Source: Gracilariopsis chorda
Taxonomy: Eukaryota; Rhodophyta; Florideophyceae; Gracilariales; Gracilariaceae
Direction of reading: 5' to 3'
Length of the DNA stretch: 64,000 nt
Assembly: GCA_003194525.1 (NCBI GenBank)
Contig: NBIV01000057.1
Location: 124,001 to 188,000 of the forward strand
This document shows positions 30,921 to 42,689 of this stretch, one piece after another. The translations under genes and the position numbers were made by a program. The stretch's first letter is position 1. Every line of letters begins with the position of its first letter. Under the pieces are notes generated by a model. The model saw only the letters and a program-made list of their open reading frames with translations, made no database searches and was not told the origin of the DNA.

Positions 30921-31574
30921 TGTTAGAACTAGTTATTATTTACCTTTCTTTGAATATATTTGTCCCTAGCATAAGTTGTAACGTGCACAAACCAGCTGGT
31001 TTTATTGTACTCAATCTGCTGGAAAAAAAAACGGTTACCCATTTGCCATGCCGAACTGGCCTCAAAGCCGAGTTGACATCTTCGTGACACCCTGTCAATA
31101 TGACATGCCAACATGTTCATGTCAAAGAAGTCTTGGTTGACCACGTGGACATATCGGCTTTAAATTACACGTTGCCTACTACTCACAACGTTGACAGACA
31201 CTTCACATGGTACAGCAGGGATCGAAAGGTCATGGAAGATTCCCGAGGAGTCGCGCCAAGTCATCACTGGCACCCTGGGTCCGTGCCAGATCATCAAGAC
31301 CTTGGCTGATGACAAGTCATCAGCATTGATGGAATTTGCCAAGTCATCAAACCACTAGATCTGGCACTGAACCCGGTAAACCAGTCGCATACGGAGGCCA
31401 GCACGAACACCAAGCGTCATACCGTTTAACTCGGACGAATTCTCATCGACTAGTGGCACTGATAGAACTACACTAGAAACTCTATATAAACCTCGTTCGA
31501 TGTTCCGGACTTCTAACTCGGATCATCAACATCGACTTCCAACCAATTCAACCACTTCATCTCTGTTCCTAACA
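30921..31574. repeat. Solo LTR S1 (654 bp) in C2 integrase
   Basis: It starts TGTTAGAAC and ends CCTAACA, so it has 6-bp inverted termini TGTTAG/CTAACA. ACTCC precedes it (30916-30920) and follows it (31575-31579). It has no coding part and is therefore a solo LTR left by recombination between two LTRs. The TGTTAG...CTAACA ends are usual in Ty1/copia. A TATA-like CTATATAAACC lies near 31481. Confidence 0.92.
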
Positions 31575-31579
31575 ACTCC

Positions 31580-31865
31580 ATAGTGCAAAGACCTTTGCAG
31601 GTAACGCACACGGATCTCACTGGACCCATTATCCCGACCTCTTTACAAAGAACAAATTGTATGCAATTCTTCATTTATGACAACACGAGTGCGAGCTCAA
31701 TATACTTCCTAAGAGAAAAGACACAGTTCTTCGCATCTGTCCGCTGGTACAAGGCTCGCGCGGAAATCAAACTACCTCCTAACCTAATATACAGCGATTA
31801 ACTTGACGGGGCGAGTGAGAATATGTCAGACTACTTTGTCTTATACGCGATGGGGAATGGTATAG
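31580..31865 (+). pseudogene. C2 integrase, part 2 (start of catalytic core)
   Basis: LQVTHTDLTGPIIPTSLQR holds the first catalytic Asp. VRWYKARAEIKLPPNLIYSD holds the region of the second Asp, followed by a TAA (31799) and then ENMSDYFVLYAMGNGI, which approaches the catalytic Glu region. The coding breaks at the S2 insertion. Confidence 0.78.
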
Positions 31866-32734
31866 TGTGGAGCAACGCCCTTTTGGGAACTTAGCGAAGA
31901 ATGCTCGTCATATGTTACTGATCCCCCTCAGGGTGGCGCAACTCAATATATGAGTCTCCCTAGGAAGGGGTGAATTGGAATGGCACCTGCACAGGGTGAA
32001 GTGCCCGATGGGTTGGTAATGCAAGCCCCTGTACGGGTGTGATGCGTGGTACGCGTGGGCAGTTTTGGCTCGGATGTCGGAATTCTAGTACTTAGTTAAT
32101 ATGCACTTTGGCCCTGACACTGGGATCTCCAGGTGTATGGCCCTCGTAAGGTGTGCACTAATTTGTTCAATTAGCTTACACTATTCTACTGCACCCTACT
32201 TAAGGGGGGAGTGAACTCGCGGTCGCGACGCCAGAGTAAAGGCAACCAAGTGTGGCTCTGATTATAATTGCCCTCGTCGGGTTACGACTCCTCGCGGACA
32301 GTATCCACGAGTGTATTCCATTAAATCATCCCCTTGGGAGTGCTCAGGCTATCTGTATACACAGCCTGTGGGGCTTCTGATTGTATTGTGTTTTTCTATT
32401 GTGTTTCCTGTCGAGGACAGATTTCCGACCCTGTATAGGGATAATATTTCTCATTTCTCCGTGGTTTCCTCGGGTCTGTGGCCTGCGTGTGCACGACCCT
32501 CGTCCCCTTTTTGCTGGTTGCGTTCCCCACTTTTGGGTGCTGACACGGAGTACACCGAACCGGGTATCCAACTCTCCCGAGACCACTCCCTCTGTAGGTT
32601 GTTCCTGAATCCCCTTGGGAGTTATGCCTCAACGTTGGGTGGAACAGAGGGCCCTGCTCGACTGTCTACCTCTTCCGAGGGCAAGGCATCGAACCTCTTG
32701 AGAAGCACTCCCCGACACCGGGTTTTGCTCTACA
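31866..32734 (+). repeat. Solo LTR S2 (869 bp) in C2 integrase
   Basis: It starts TGTGGAGC and ends TGCTCTACA. TATAG lies at 31861-31865 and again at 32735-32739. It belongs to the same family as S4 (58920-59810, opposite orientation): shared blocks include CGGGTTTTGC near the 3' end, AAGGTGTGCACTA, and a GCAACGC block at the start. No coding capacity. Confidence 0.92.
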
Positions 32735-32739
32735 TATAG

Positions 32740-32825
32740 TACTAGGGTTCACCCCACCGTACGCAAACCAATCAAATGGCGTAGCAGAGAAATTTATCCA
32801 AGAATTGTAGGAGTGGCTAGAACAT
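32740..32825 (+). pseudogene. C2 integrase, part 3 (catalytic Glu region)
   Basis: Only 86 bases between two solo LTRs. They read FTPPYANQSNGVAEKFIQEL, containing the N-G-x-A-E block with the catalytic Glu, and end at the S3 target site. Finding this recognisable integrase block between S2 and S3 shows that these are two separate insertions. Confidence 0.8.
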
Positions 32826-33652
32826 TGAAGAGCATGCCTCGTAAGAGGGACATCTGGGGACTTGTTAACTTTCCCGGTCGCACCGGCTTTCATACATGTT
32901 CATACACGACTTTTCCCCGTGCCAGGTGGCACTGCCTGCGAACAGGAGTTGGCCCGGTACACCGGTGGTACACGTGGAACACGGGCGTTGGAAAGGGTTG
33001 CAGACAAGGATAGATAGTGAACGGGTGGTTGGTTATATATTTATTTAATTATCTATTTAATTAGTTATTACACTAGGGAAGCTACACTACTTAGTGCGCC
33101 GGCCTCGCAGCCGCCGCACCATTAAATCTTCCCCAACAAGGGTGTTCTACTCCAAGGACTTGGCTCTGAGCTCATTTGCCTTCGGCGGTACTCTACTCCA
33201 TTTAGGAGAGATATCCGGTTGCCTACGGTGTGCTCAACCCCCTTGCTCGCCTAACAGAACCCCACTCCGGGCCCATTTTCCCCACTGTTCTGGCTTCGCT
33301 TTGTATAGAGATTCCTCCGGCCTTGCCGATATCCGCCGAGTCCCTCTCGTGACTCGCCCCCTTTTTCCATTCCCTTTTCTTCCCTTTTCTCCTTTTCAGA
33401 CAGCTCCCGCTGTCGCGGCTCATACCCACTCATTGTCGTGTGTGCGCCACTGTGTGGACATCCTCCCCCTTTGGAGCAGTACCGGTACCCGGCTTCTTAT
33501 TACCTTCCTGCGCTTGTCGCGACGGGTGGCCCCGATTTACAACCGGCTTTGCCGTGTCATCCCTGGAAGGGCTCTTACACTGGTTTCACCTCGTGAGAGG
33601 AAGATCCCGAACATCTTCGGAGTGTTTTCCCGCTTGCGGGTATTGCACCACA
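32826..33652 (+). repeat. Solo LTR S3 (827 bp) in C2 integrase
   Basis: It starts TGAAGAGC and ends TTGCACCACA. AACAT lies at 32821-32825 and 33653-33657. It belongs to the same family as S5 (60418-61250, opposite orientation): shared blocks include CTTCCCCAACAAGG, GAGAGGAAGATCCCG and the terminal GCACCACA. Confidence 0.93.
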
Positions 33653-33657
33653 AACAT

Positions 33658-34160
33658 TCCTGATTGCCTCCAAGGTACTGCATGAACAATGGGAAGAAGC
33701 CATCTCTCACGCAAACTACTTGAGAAATCGCCTACTAAATCATCGAGTAGGAATAAAGGTTCCTTACACATTACGGTTCGGACGAAAATCAGACTTCACA
33801 AACTTAGTGAAGCTTGGGCAAGAAGATCACGCTTTCATATACAGGCCTGAAGCCGTCACCAATAAGAAGTTCCTGCCATGCGCTATTCCTGGATACTTCG
33901 TGGGGATGCAGAGCCCACGAACACCATAGAGGAAATATATCCAATCCATGGAAAAAGTAATGAACTTCCGCAAGGCAGATTGTTAAATTGCCAAGGAGAC
34001 CCATCCTTTAATCGAAGACCTTATGGATTTCTCGTCTCTTAGAAGATACGCAGCCCAGAAAACCAACCATGGGCACTGACGATTAAGATCATCTAAATGC
34101 TTCTCTTGCTCATTACCTTGTCGCAGACTCACTCTCCAAAGACATTTGGGATGATGGCAG
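33658..34160 (+). pseudogene. C2 integrase, part 4 and linker
   Basis: It opens with LIASKVLHEQWEEAISHANY, which continues directly from the coding before S3, then NRLLNHRVGIKVPYTLRFG, then a segment like GYFVGMQSPRT (the copia block G-Y-x-x-x-x-Y). These match C1 11880-12150 in order. It passes into an acidic linker with stops. Confidence 0.75.
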
Positions 34161-35090
34161 AGTGTCTAAGAGCTTTTAAGGACCCAGATTGATCCGTGGA
34201 TGGGCAGAAATCATCGAAAGAGAGTGTGATGCGTTATTAAAAACAGGATCTTGGAAGCTGATTGATAAAAAACCTGTAATGAAACCCTTGTCATTCCTAT
34301 GGAGCTTTTTAGCCAAGTTGTTAAGCTCTGCCCCCCTGAACATTCTTTCAAAAGCAGGTTCAGTAGCATGGGGCGACTTGCAGCGTTCATATTTGGATAA
34401 AGACATAGAAAACTCTTGTACGCCTCTTTTTTACGTCTTGAAACCATTGTTATTTTGTTTTAAAAGGCTTCAGCCTAAGACCTCATACTAGAGACAATAG
34501 CTATAGCAATGCATACCTATACGGGGATCTGTACGAGCTTGTAACCATAGAACAACCCTAAAACGCTTCTGCATCCTTGGGATTCACGCGGTCGAGCACA
34601 GAAATCTGACTCCATATATACAATTTTAGCAATGGAACGTTGACCATCGTAGTGGTAGTTGATCACTTACTAACATCTTTTAACTCCCGGTCTCTTCTGG
34701 AAAACGTCGAGTCAGAGATGCAAAATCTCTTTAAGGTCAAGGTTCTTTGCGAAGCAAAACTTTTAATGGAATTACATATCATGAGAGACAAGAACGTAGT
34801 AAAGATACAACAAACGAGATGTATTGACAAACTACTGCTAGAAAATGAAATTTTCTGGCCAGCTCCGACGTTGACCGAACTCTAATGCCGTGAAAATGTG
34901 ACATCACAGCTAGTCGACAAGACAAACAGCAGGTTCCATCTGGAGTGCATGGCCACTACCAGAAATTGGAAGAATGTTTGATGTACGTGGCCATTCCATA
35001 TTGTACGGCATTCATGCCAGGCCTGTGCCATCGCAAAACCCAGTGTTGCACGAAACGATTCATTGTTGCATTCCCCCGCAAACGTAATCA
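34161..35090 (+). pseudogene. C2 reverse transcriptase, broken and truncated
   Basis: GWAEIIERECDALLKTGSWK and MKPLSFLWSF (34197-34310) match the start of C1 RT. Later the catalytic block reads VVVDHLLTSF near 34650, where the second Asp of the Y-x-D-D box is His. YQKLEECLMYVAI near 34960 is the L-x-G-x-L-M-Y block. RNase H is absent. Many stops. Confidence 0.75.
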
Positions 35091-36440
35091 TATTTAATGC
35101 GCTTGTCTTTGCTTGAATTAAACTACTTTCTTTTGTGCTTTTGCTTCTTCTACTTTTCTTTTCTTTCTACCGGCGTGCGGCACCGCCCGCGGCCGAAAGC
35201 CGCTTCGTCTTGTCTCTCCATTATAAGTATTTTTGCCTGTATGAGGGGGGTGTTCATGATTGCATGGAGGCGTTTCGCTACAAAGTCGTCTTGCACCCAC
35301 CCGTTTGCGCATGCAAAACGCCGATTTGGCGCAACGCCTCCCTACCATTTAAAACATTCAGCAACAGCAGCAGCAAAGCTTCCTGCTTACGGGCTGGCAT
35401 TCTCATAATGACTGCCGTGCCACCCAGGTACACAAAGCAACGTTTCGCGCTTTCTCATCATTGGCTGGCACTGCAGTCAATTTAGGTACCTGAACCAAAC
35501 CCGTACGGCTCCACATACTCTAGGCGCCGCGGCGCCCCGTGGTTCTACGAGTGCTATTGCGAGCGCAAGCGAGCAAAGTGCTCGAAGAGCCTCTGAACGC
35601 TACTAAATACACAAAGCGATATAAACAACGCGGCGCGCAGCGCCGCCCATGGCCGAAGGCCGTTTCCACTTGTTGTCTAATCTAACTAAGGATTTGCGCG
35701 ACAACGACCTTCGCACCCCTTAAAACATTAGTAAAATGCACCATTTTGTTTTTTTTGGCGCAAACTGCGCCAGCACCCCAAATCGTGCTTCATGTTCATT
35801 TTTTGAGCTTTTTGGTACGCCAACGCTTTGCACCAATGATAATCAAACGTTTTGGACAACCAAAACGTTTGATTCTCAGGTTTATCACCGCTCAAGCTCC
35901 GGCCCTAACACTCTTTCCTGCAGGCAAGATGCAGACGTCACAACTGCAGGCAAGAGTGGTAGGCCGGCCCTACCACTCTTTCCTGCAGGCAAGATGCAGA
36001 CATCACAACTGCAAGAAAGTGTGGTAGGGCGGGGCTACTACTCTTTCCTGCAGGCAAGATACAGACGTCACAACTGCAGGCAAGAGTGCTAGGGCCGAAG
36101 GCCCTTCTTACCCTTGTATCTTATAAACTTTCAACCACATTGGAGTACATCGGCATCAGTCCGTTGTGAATCTGACAAATTCTGGTCTTTATCTTCGGTA
36201 AACGACAACAAACTTAAGGCTCTTTCGACCCACACGATTTATATCAAAGTAAACTAGCGTTTGAAAACAATATAGACACAAGAAGTTGTGGGATGCTTGT
36301 GGCATGATTTTCATGGTCGGAGCTACAGCCACCCACATTAAGTTACCAAGATGAAGAGGGTAAGAGCTACCTTGAGTACTATTTTCATCCGTACTATAGT
36401 GTTATATCTTTTGTTACAGTTAGCGTCGCCCTGTCAAAAG
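35091..36440. other. Non-coding stretch with GC-rich hairpin repeats
   Basis: No gene recognised. Two diverged copies of a GC-rich block (35171-35217 and 35631-35677) each contain a hairpin of the form GGCCGAARGCC; a third such hairpin lies at 36093-36103. The 35910-36096 part is a tandem array described separately. Confidence 0.55.
35910..36096. repeat. 65-bp tandem repeat, three copies, each with hairpin arms
   Basis: Units start at 35910, 35975 and 36040 with ACTCTTTCCTGCAGGCAAGA. Each has inverted arms CACTCTTTCCTGCAG and CTGCAGGCAAGAGTG (one mismatch) around GACGTCA or GACATCA, so each RNA or single strand could fold. Between units lies a GGCCGGCC-like centre. Confidence 0.92.
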
Positions 36441-36444
36441 CCAG

Positions 36445-36700
36445 TTGAAATTACACACATACGTAAGTTCAACATATTTGCTTTTGGAACATAAATTCGC
36501 GAAGATGGCTGCGCCTCTCAACGATATGTTGAAAAAGGGGATGCCGTCAGAATTTGATGACCTTACGAACCAGCAGTACAAAGCGTACCAGAGGCTTAAA
36601 GACTATTTGGTTAATCCCCCAGTTCTGCTTTTGCCAAAGCCAGGCAAGCCTTATATGTTGGATGCCACAAAAAAGAGCTGGCAAGAAGAACTCGTGCACT
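36445..36700 (+). pseudogene. Gypsy fragment G5 (RT/RNase H boundary)
   Basis: A short frame reads FAKMAAPLNDMLKK, SEFDDLTNQQYKAYQRLKDY, LVNPPVLLLPKPGKPYMLD. It is very close to G6 pol near 49140-49310, where the corresponding words are FAKIAAPLNEMLKK and SEFDDLTDEQYEAYQNLKDH. It ends before the RNase H catalytic Asp block. An isolated scrap of the G1/G6 lineage. Confidence 0.85.
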
Positions 36701-36924
36701 CTTGCTCTTGTATGTATCTAATGATTAATATAGGTAAATGATCGCAGAGGCTAGGCAAGAAGCTGAGTATGAAACTAACGTACTGACGGCGGCTGGCCGT
36801 AGTCAATGGAGCATCAGCTTTCATCGCTAGACATGACGCAGGAGCCCAAATTATCCCATAGTTCTGCAAATCGAAAATCAATTCTGAACTGGCATCCACT
36901 CCGTATAATTGCAAGGCATGATAT

Positions 36925-38108
36925 TCATAGTAGGTATCTTTGAGGAGTTTGTTCCTTGTTTTGTGCAATATACGCTGCAACTATAGCGGCCAGAGCTGTG
37001 ATTATGGCGCCGAGCGATCCAATTGTAGGCCCGAGCCACAACCACTTAGAGACCTGTTCATCCTGGGATTCTGTCGGTGATGAAGCACTGTTGTTGGTGT
37101 TGGTAGATGCATTCTCCGAATCTGATATGTCAACGTTTTGTACCAACGGTACATGAGAATCTCCAGTGAAAGTGACTGGAATGCTCGCGTTTGGTACCCT
37201 CATATTTTCTACGTATTTGACGAACACTGGTGGATCAATTGATGCCGTCAACCTTGCGTTATCTACGGAGACGATGATCCCTCCCTTGCCTGTGTCATCA
37301 CTAACGTTCACCACAGCTGGTAGCTTTGAATCGATTCCTGACACACATACAAGAGACTTACAACTTCCAGGGAACACACAACCTTCTACTAGTGGCGCGT
37401 TACACCTATCGCGACACTCCGATTGAGCGATACTTAGATAGGGTTGACTTAGCGAAGAGCAGCTCTTACAATTTGTCCTCATCCGAAATATTTCCACTTC
37501 TTCGTTCCGAATATTTCGGCATGCACGACTACATTGAACAAACTCTTCATCATCGTCACCCTGATCAGAAAGATACAGGTTTGTCGATTCCGCACAGTGA
37601 CCATGTGTACGAGGGCGGTTATCATCAGAACAACGATCCTCAGAGATGAGAACCGCATCAACTGGGCCATACTTTGAAGGAGTGTCGGACGTTACAGATT
37701 CATTCACGCGAACAATGGAACGAGGTCCAGCAAATTTCAACCTGGTAAAACTGGCATGCTTCCCTGTGTTCTCTTGCCCAATGCACGGGCTTGACATATA
37801 CGACTGCCAAAGGTAAACGCTCGAAATGGGGATGGGACATAGCAAAGATCGAAGGAGCAGTTCGCCGAACGGATACTCATGGCAATGTCCGGGTGGGTAA
37901 AATATTTGCAGCCCACTCGACATTGGTTTGGTTTCTCTCCTGCGATGCGATCGTCTCCTAGCGCAACGTCAACGGCGTTGTTGCAGGAAGTGACGTTACG
38001 AAGCGACGAGCGGCAAGGCTCATTCTCGCTTTGGGTCGGAGCAGCGTGCATCAGTGTTAAGATTACAGTCAATCGGAGCACGACGTTCATAGTGTTTCCC
38101 AGTTGCAT
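36925..38108 (-). CDS. M1: putative secreted/type I membrane protein, two overlapping frames
   Basis: The upstream frame (38108-37737, 123 codons) begins with a signal-peptide-like segment from an internal Met: NVVLRLTVILTLMHAAPTQS. Several Cys residues and a potential N-glycosylation site (NVTS) follow. The downstream frame (37923-36925) is Cys-rich in its middle (TNCKSCSS, CRDRC, VCVSG), has NESV and NASI sequons, and ends with one hydrophobic segment (GAIITALAAIVAAYIAQ) and a short charged tail. The two are offset by one base and overlap at 37737-37923, so a single frameshift or an intron would join them into a single-pass surface protein. I do not recognise the family. It is either one of few host-gene candidates or an element-borne gene. 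Confidence 0.5.
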
Positions 38109-38188
38109 AGGCGCGGAGTGATAGCATAGAGAGTTACCCTAAGGATGAACATGGAAACTTGGCGTTGGCTGAGGAGGCAAACCACAGA

Positions 38189-38479
38189 CTATTGGCGCGT
38201 GAAAGAATGGCTAACCGTGGCGCAAGCATCTATTTGTGGTAGTGTTTGCACAGCTTCGGGAAGCAATGATTGTGTGTCAGCCACTGCATGAAAAGCGTCC
38301 ATGTTCAACAGGGAACACAAACAGATATACGAAGGGTCGAAGGCTACCCTGGGGTAACCTACCGCCGGTACCTTAAAGGTACAGGTGCCTTCGGAAGTTT
38401 TATGGCAGCTCGGGATGTGAAGCCCAGAAAGAAGTGCATTTCGAAACGAGCAGAGGAGGAGCATTAATGAGGACCACAA
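38189..38479 (-). CDS. Small putative secreted Cys-rich protein beside M1
   Basis: 96 codons. The N-terminus MWSSLMLLLCSF is hydrophobic and signal-like; about eight Cys follow, including CHKTSEGTC and ICLC. It lies 81 bases upstream of M1 on the same strand. No family recognised. It could be an upstream exon or a separate small gene; short ORFs of this size also occur by chance. Confidence 0.3.
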   Translation of the reverse strand: MWSSLMLLLCSFRNALLSGLHIPSCHKTSEGTCTFKVPAVGYPRVAFDPSYICLCSLLNMDAFHAVADTQSLLPEAVQTLPQIDACATVSHSFTRQ

Positions 38480-41400
38480 TCATCGTCCTTTTATCGGTTG
38501 TACAGTTACCAGCAGCGGTGAGGCGTCGGAGTTTCGCGTAAGACAATTTTACTCACACGTTCATACATCGCCAACTGCCACGGTTGGTAAGGGTCAGATA
38601 GAGCGGGGTGCTCACATTTGAACTGTAATGTTCCCAATAGTGCGCCGGCGCTAACGGGAATGCTCGGCCGGTGTTTTGCTCTATTTTGGCACTGACGTGT
38701 GATGATGACAACGCTTCTGACTGATGAACATCGGGTTTTCACATAGTTTTCTGCGTGGAATGCGGAAGCGTCTTTGCCTTCATGACTGAACGTAGTTAGA
38801 ACACTAAAACCGTAAAAACCTTGTCTTGCTTTCCTGTATGCTTACGTCAAGCGCAAAGCTGGCAAAAAAATACATTTGTAGGTCTCCGTCTAATAGCTCT
38901 GTCGGGGCTCTTTCGGCCTTCTCTACTTCTCCACTGATTGTAACCCGCAAAGTCTAGTCGTGCATCTGTTCTGCTCAGTCAAATATAGTTTTAGACTTTA
39001 TTGTCCCCTTTGTAATGCTTTTCTCTAGCTAATACTAATATGTTTTCGAGAATATCCCAGCAAATGCATTTGTAGAAGTGGTTTCTGTGTAACCAGTTTC
39101 GAGTCTCTCTGTTCAAGCCTCTCACCTCAACCATGACTCGTTCGATTGCCGCAATCTCTGTTGATTGCGTTCAAAGTTGACCTCAAGCTATAATTCCACA
39201 GCAGTTGCCAGTTTCAACGTTCGTTCTATTTGCGGTATGTACGACTGCTAGCACACTTCAGTTTGCTCCTGGTGTTGCGCTCAGGCCTTTGTCATATTTT
39301 TGTCTTCTATGAGCTTTTCGGTTTTCTAAGTGGCGTTGTTAAAGTATCTGCGCTTTGAAACTATCGCTTTGAGTATTGATTTTTGATGTAACACTTTTCT
39401 GCCACAACCATGTCTGCCAGTACTTCAATTATCATTTACATCTTTCAGAAAGACGTAATTTTCAGAAACTCTGAAGCACATCATTGTCCTAGAACGGATT
39501 TTTCAGCCGTACTGCAACCATACACATGGTTCCAAACCCGGTAGAAACAGCGTCCTGTTTTGTACTATCACAAATCCCACTCCATCAGGATGTGGATTAC
39601 CTTTGTAACAATAGTAACAGGATCACGTATAACAGTAGGAGCGTCTTGAAACCCCAAAAGAACATATTTCCCATGCCCAAATATCATGATATGAACCAAA
39701 CGTGACATTTGGACACGACTTTTTGACTACTCTATCAGAGCCTCTGAACACAACCGCAGATTGTGATGGCTCCTAAATGACCAGATTCTTCTGTACTGGT
39801 CTCCCTAGACTAGTATTGTACTACCATCAGCACATTTTACCTTTTTGCTTCGCTTCAGCTTCACTGCTCTGCTCACAATGATGATCGTCATCATTTCCCT
39901 GCGACATCCATAGCGTTGCTCCTTGCGTCTGCGGTTTGAATACAGGTACTTTCTCCTTCCAGATGTCTTCAGTACGGGTTTTCAGCATGTGGGACACTGG
40001 GCGTCTCCTGAAACCGCAAGTACACAGATTTAAAAGGCTATACCTGAGTTTGAGGTTCGATGCATTTCCATGAAAGCCCAGGATTTCTGATTCTTCTACC
40101 CTCAGCTTTGTTCCTGCTAAATAGAATGTGGAACAAATCTCTCGCAGGCGAGATGACGAAGAAACAGTTTTGCTCTTTTGTGTTTTCAGGAAACGCTCAC
40201 TTTTCCATCGCAATAGCACAACTGTAGCAAACTGTCACTTGCAAACGTATAGGCCAGAAACCTCGTTACTCGGTCACCAGCTCAGAACGACGCATGTTCA
40301 TGTCGACGCCGTCTGGTCATAAGACAAATATGGTTTGCATATATGGCAGAGCAAAACTTGAAAATGTAGTCTTTTCGCAATATTTGATTTCTGGCAATCG
40401 AATAAAAAGAAGCTCTTACCAGAAAAAGCAATTGACCAGTATAACGTGATAGTTTTCCTTCTCTGCTCACATTTGCTATTACTCTTGTCCTGTTATCAAA
40501 GCTATCAATAAGCCCGTCGGGTTCAACAGTCGCTCTGGAAGACAGAACTATGTCACGTTACGTCCTCATCCCATTCTCTTTTTCAGATTCTCAGGTTTCC
40601 ATTTCAGATTTTTATGCTCTCAAATGTTGAGTTCAGCGTTGGACAGCTACACTGAGTCAGAAAAGGGATGCACGGTCGAGATAAGCTGCTCCTTAAATGC
40701 AGCGATATTGTTTGAATCGCTCGATCCATGGCCGGCGTTTCTGCGTTTAACGAGAATCAATTTGCTGTAGGGGGGAACGGTTATAATTTTGTGGCTCATA
40801 CCTCTAACACAATAGACATCTTAAGTACTGGTGGTCACTCGCTGGGAGAGCTCAAGACAAGAAGCTCCAGGCGGGATAGTGTCTGATAGATCGTTCTAGA
40901 CACCACCTTTCTCTACTATAGGAGACCAGCTGCTCGCGTCTGTGCGACAGAACGGGAACTGGCACACCTTGATTCACACCATCAGCAACTTGTACTGTGC
41001 GTACTACAACAAGAATACATCCATTCCAATTTCTTGAACTGGACACCTAAAGAAAAGTCAGTTGTAGTATGACTTTGGTGGACAAAAGCAGTACATACAT
41101 ACGATACGTGTTCAGTTGCCAGCAGTTTGACCTGTACGGAGTTCTTTTGAACGTGCTAAGTACATGTGATCTACTACAGCTAAGCATGGAATAGTCCGAT
41201 ACAGCAATGCTCATATTTCAATTGGACATATATCTGATCTTTGCTTTCTGTTTGAAACGACCTGAAATGTAGCTGTTGTTATTCTCACTGTCTGTCCTCT
41301 CTGTCATTTCAGGAAGAGCAGACCAGCGAGGTCATTCATTTATTGCCTCCAGTTGATACAGTGAACTGCAAACTACGTTCCAGCTGGTGGCCAGGGTGGC

Positions 41401-42689
41401 TCCATTCTCACCTGCCCTCGCAAGTTATTCAGTGCAGATTGCGACTAAACTATTCCACGACTATGAAGCTCAGCAATGACGGGTAAAAATCTATAACCAC
41501 CGCAAAACCTTATAGGAAAAATCCGTATTGTAGGAAAAAGTATGATACTTTTACTACGTACCTTAATTACCACAAGGAAACCAATATATATTTCCAAAAC
41601 AAATTGGATAAAAGCAAAAGAAGATTAGGCAGACATCATTTTATTCAGAAATTTGTTACAAGTTAGCAACATAATTCCATTGAGCCGCAAATTAACGTCA
41701 GTCCTTCAGGCATTTCAAAGACAACAGGCTAATAAATTATTTCGGCAGCTTGCAATTCAGCCCCTATTTGATTCACGTCAAATACCACCGTTTCCAGCAG
41801 TTCTTTTATTTCATGATATTTCCAAGCAATATCCTTGTTTCTATGATACATTTGCAATTTTCAAGATTGATATAGCAGTCAAACTGTCCGTGGTTATTAA
41901 GATGGTCTATATTTGAGGTTAAGGCGCCAGGAACGTTTCTTTGCGAATTTGCTAGAAGATGCTACGTAACTACGTTAATTTCTTTCCACAATACTACAGT
42001 GCAATGTATTCTGCCTCTCTAGAAAACAGCACAACAAGAGCTTGCGTCTTGGTCGTCCACATGACAGGTGCTTTGTTCAAATTTATTAGTAATCCAGTCC
42101 TGAAATTTTGTCATATTACACATCCATTGGCGCTGTAGTATTATCTGGAACGAACAGGTAATGACCTTTTTACATTTTAATTATCTCAGTAATCTTTTTG
42201 CTAAGCCCGGCGTGCTTTATGCATTGGTTATGGACCTTTCTCGAGAGCATTACAGTGGCAAACATGACTTCCAGCTTCGATGGAACGAATGATTTGTGCA
42301 TTTCCGAGTGTAAGTTGTGGGTAGTTCAGAAGCACCACATGACCATTCGTTCGAACGTGCAATAATGCTACTTACAGCTGACTGGCTGTCTTGTTCTGTC
42401 CTTTATAAACTGTTGCTGCATACACGAGGCAAATGGAGAACTGCCTTCAAATCATGTGAATGTTTTTGAGAGAAAACTTGATATAAATACAATGTACGAG
42501 CTGTTGTTTAACAAATGTGCATTCTGGTCGAATCGAGACTTCTACATAGTAAAAAAGTCCAAAATTACCACCAAAAACAGCTTTTAATAGACCACAGCAC
42601 AATGCAGTACGTTATAAACTACCATAACTGGCACACTGTTAATCACGTCCAAGTTATGAGGCCATAATTCTGACGCTTTTACGGATATG
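38480..42689. other. AT-rich region without recognised genes
   Basis: About 4.2 kb. The longest frames are 39827-40219 (minus, 130 codons, with a Cys/Lys-rich end) and 41653-41916 (plus, 87 codons); neither resembles a family I know. No LTRs, tandem arrays or terminal inverted repeats were noticed. The 3' end of Helitron H1 should lie near its right side but was not identified. Confidence 0.4.

Larger units (their letters stand above)
29480..35090 (+). mobile_element. Ty1/copia element C2, interrupted by three solo LTRs
   Basis: Plus-strand order is Gag, zinc knuckle, protease, integrase, RT. The integrase gene is cut at 30920, 31865 and 32825 by solo LTRs S1, S2 and S3, each bounded by a perfect 5-bp duplication. 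Leaving out each insert with one duplication copy keeps the coding continuous and matching C1. Own LTRs were not found, and the element ends in RT around 35090. Without its inserts it is about 3.2 kb. Confidence 0.88.

Noticed and set aside
36925-38108. M1 as a retroviral envelope gene of a gypsy element
   Set aside because: Signal peptide and anchor fit, but the only gypsy scrap nearby is on the other strand, and no LTRs or env motifs link them.
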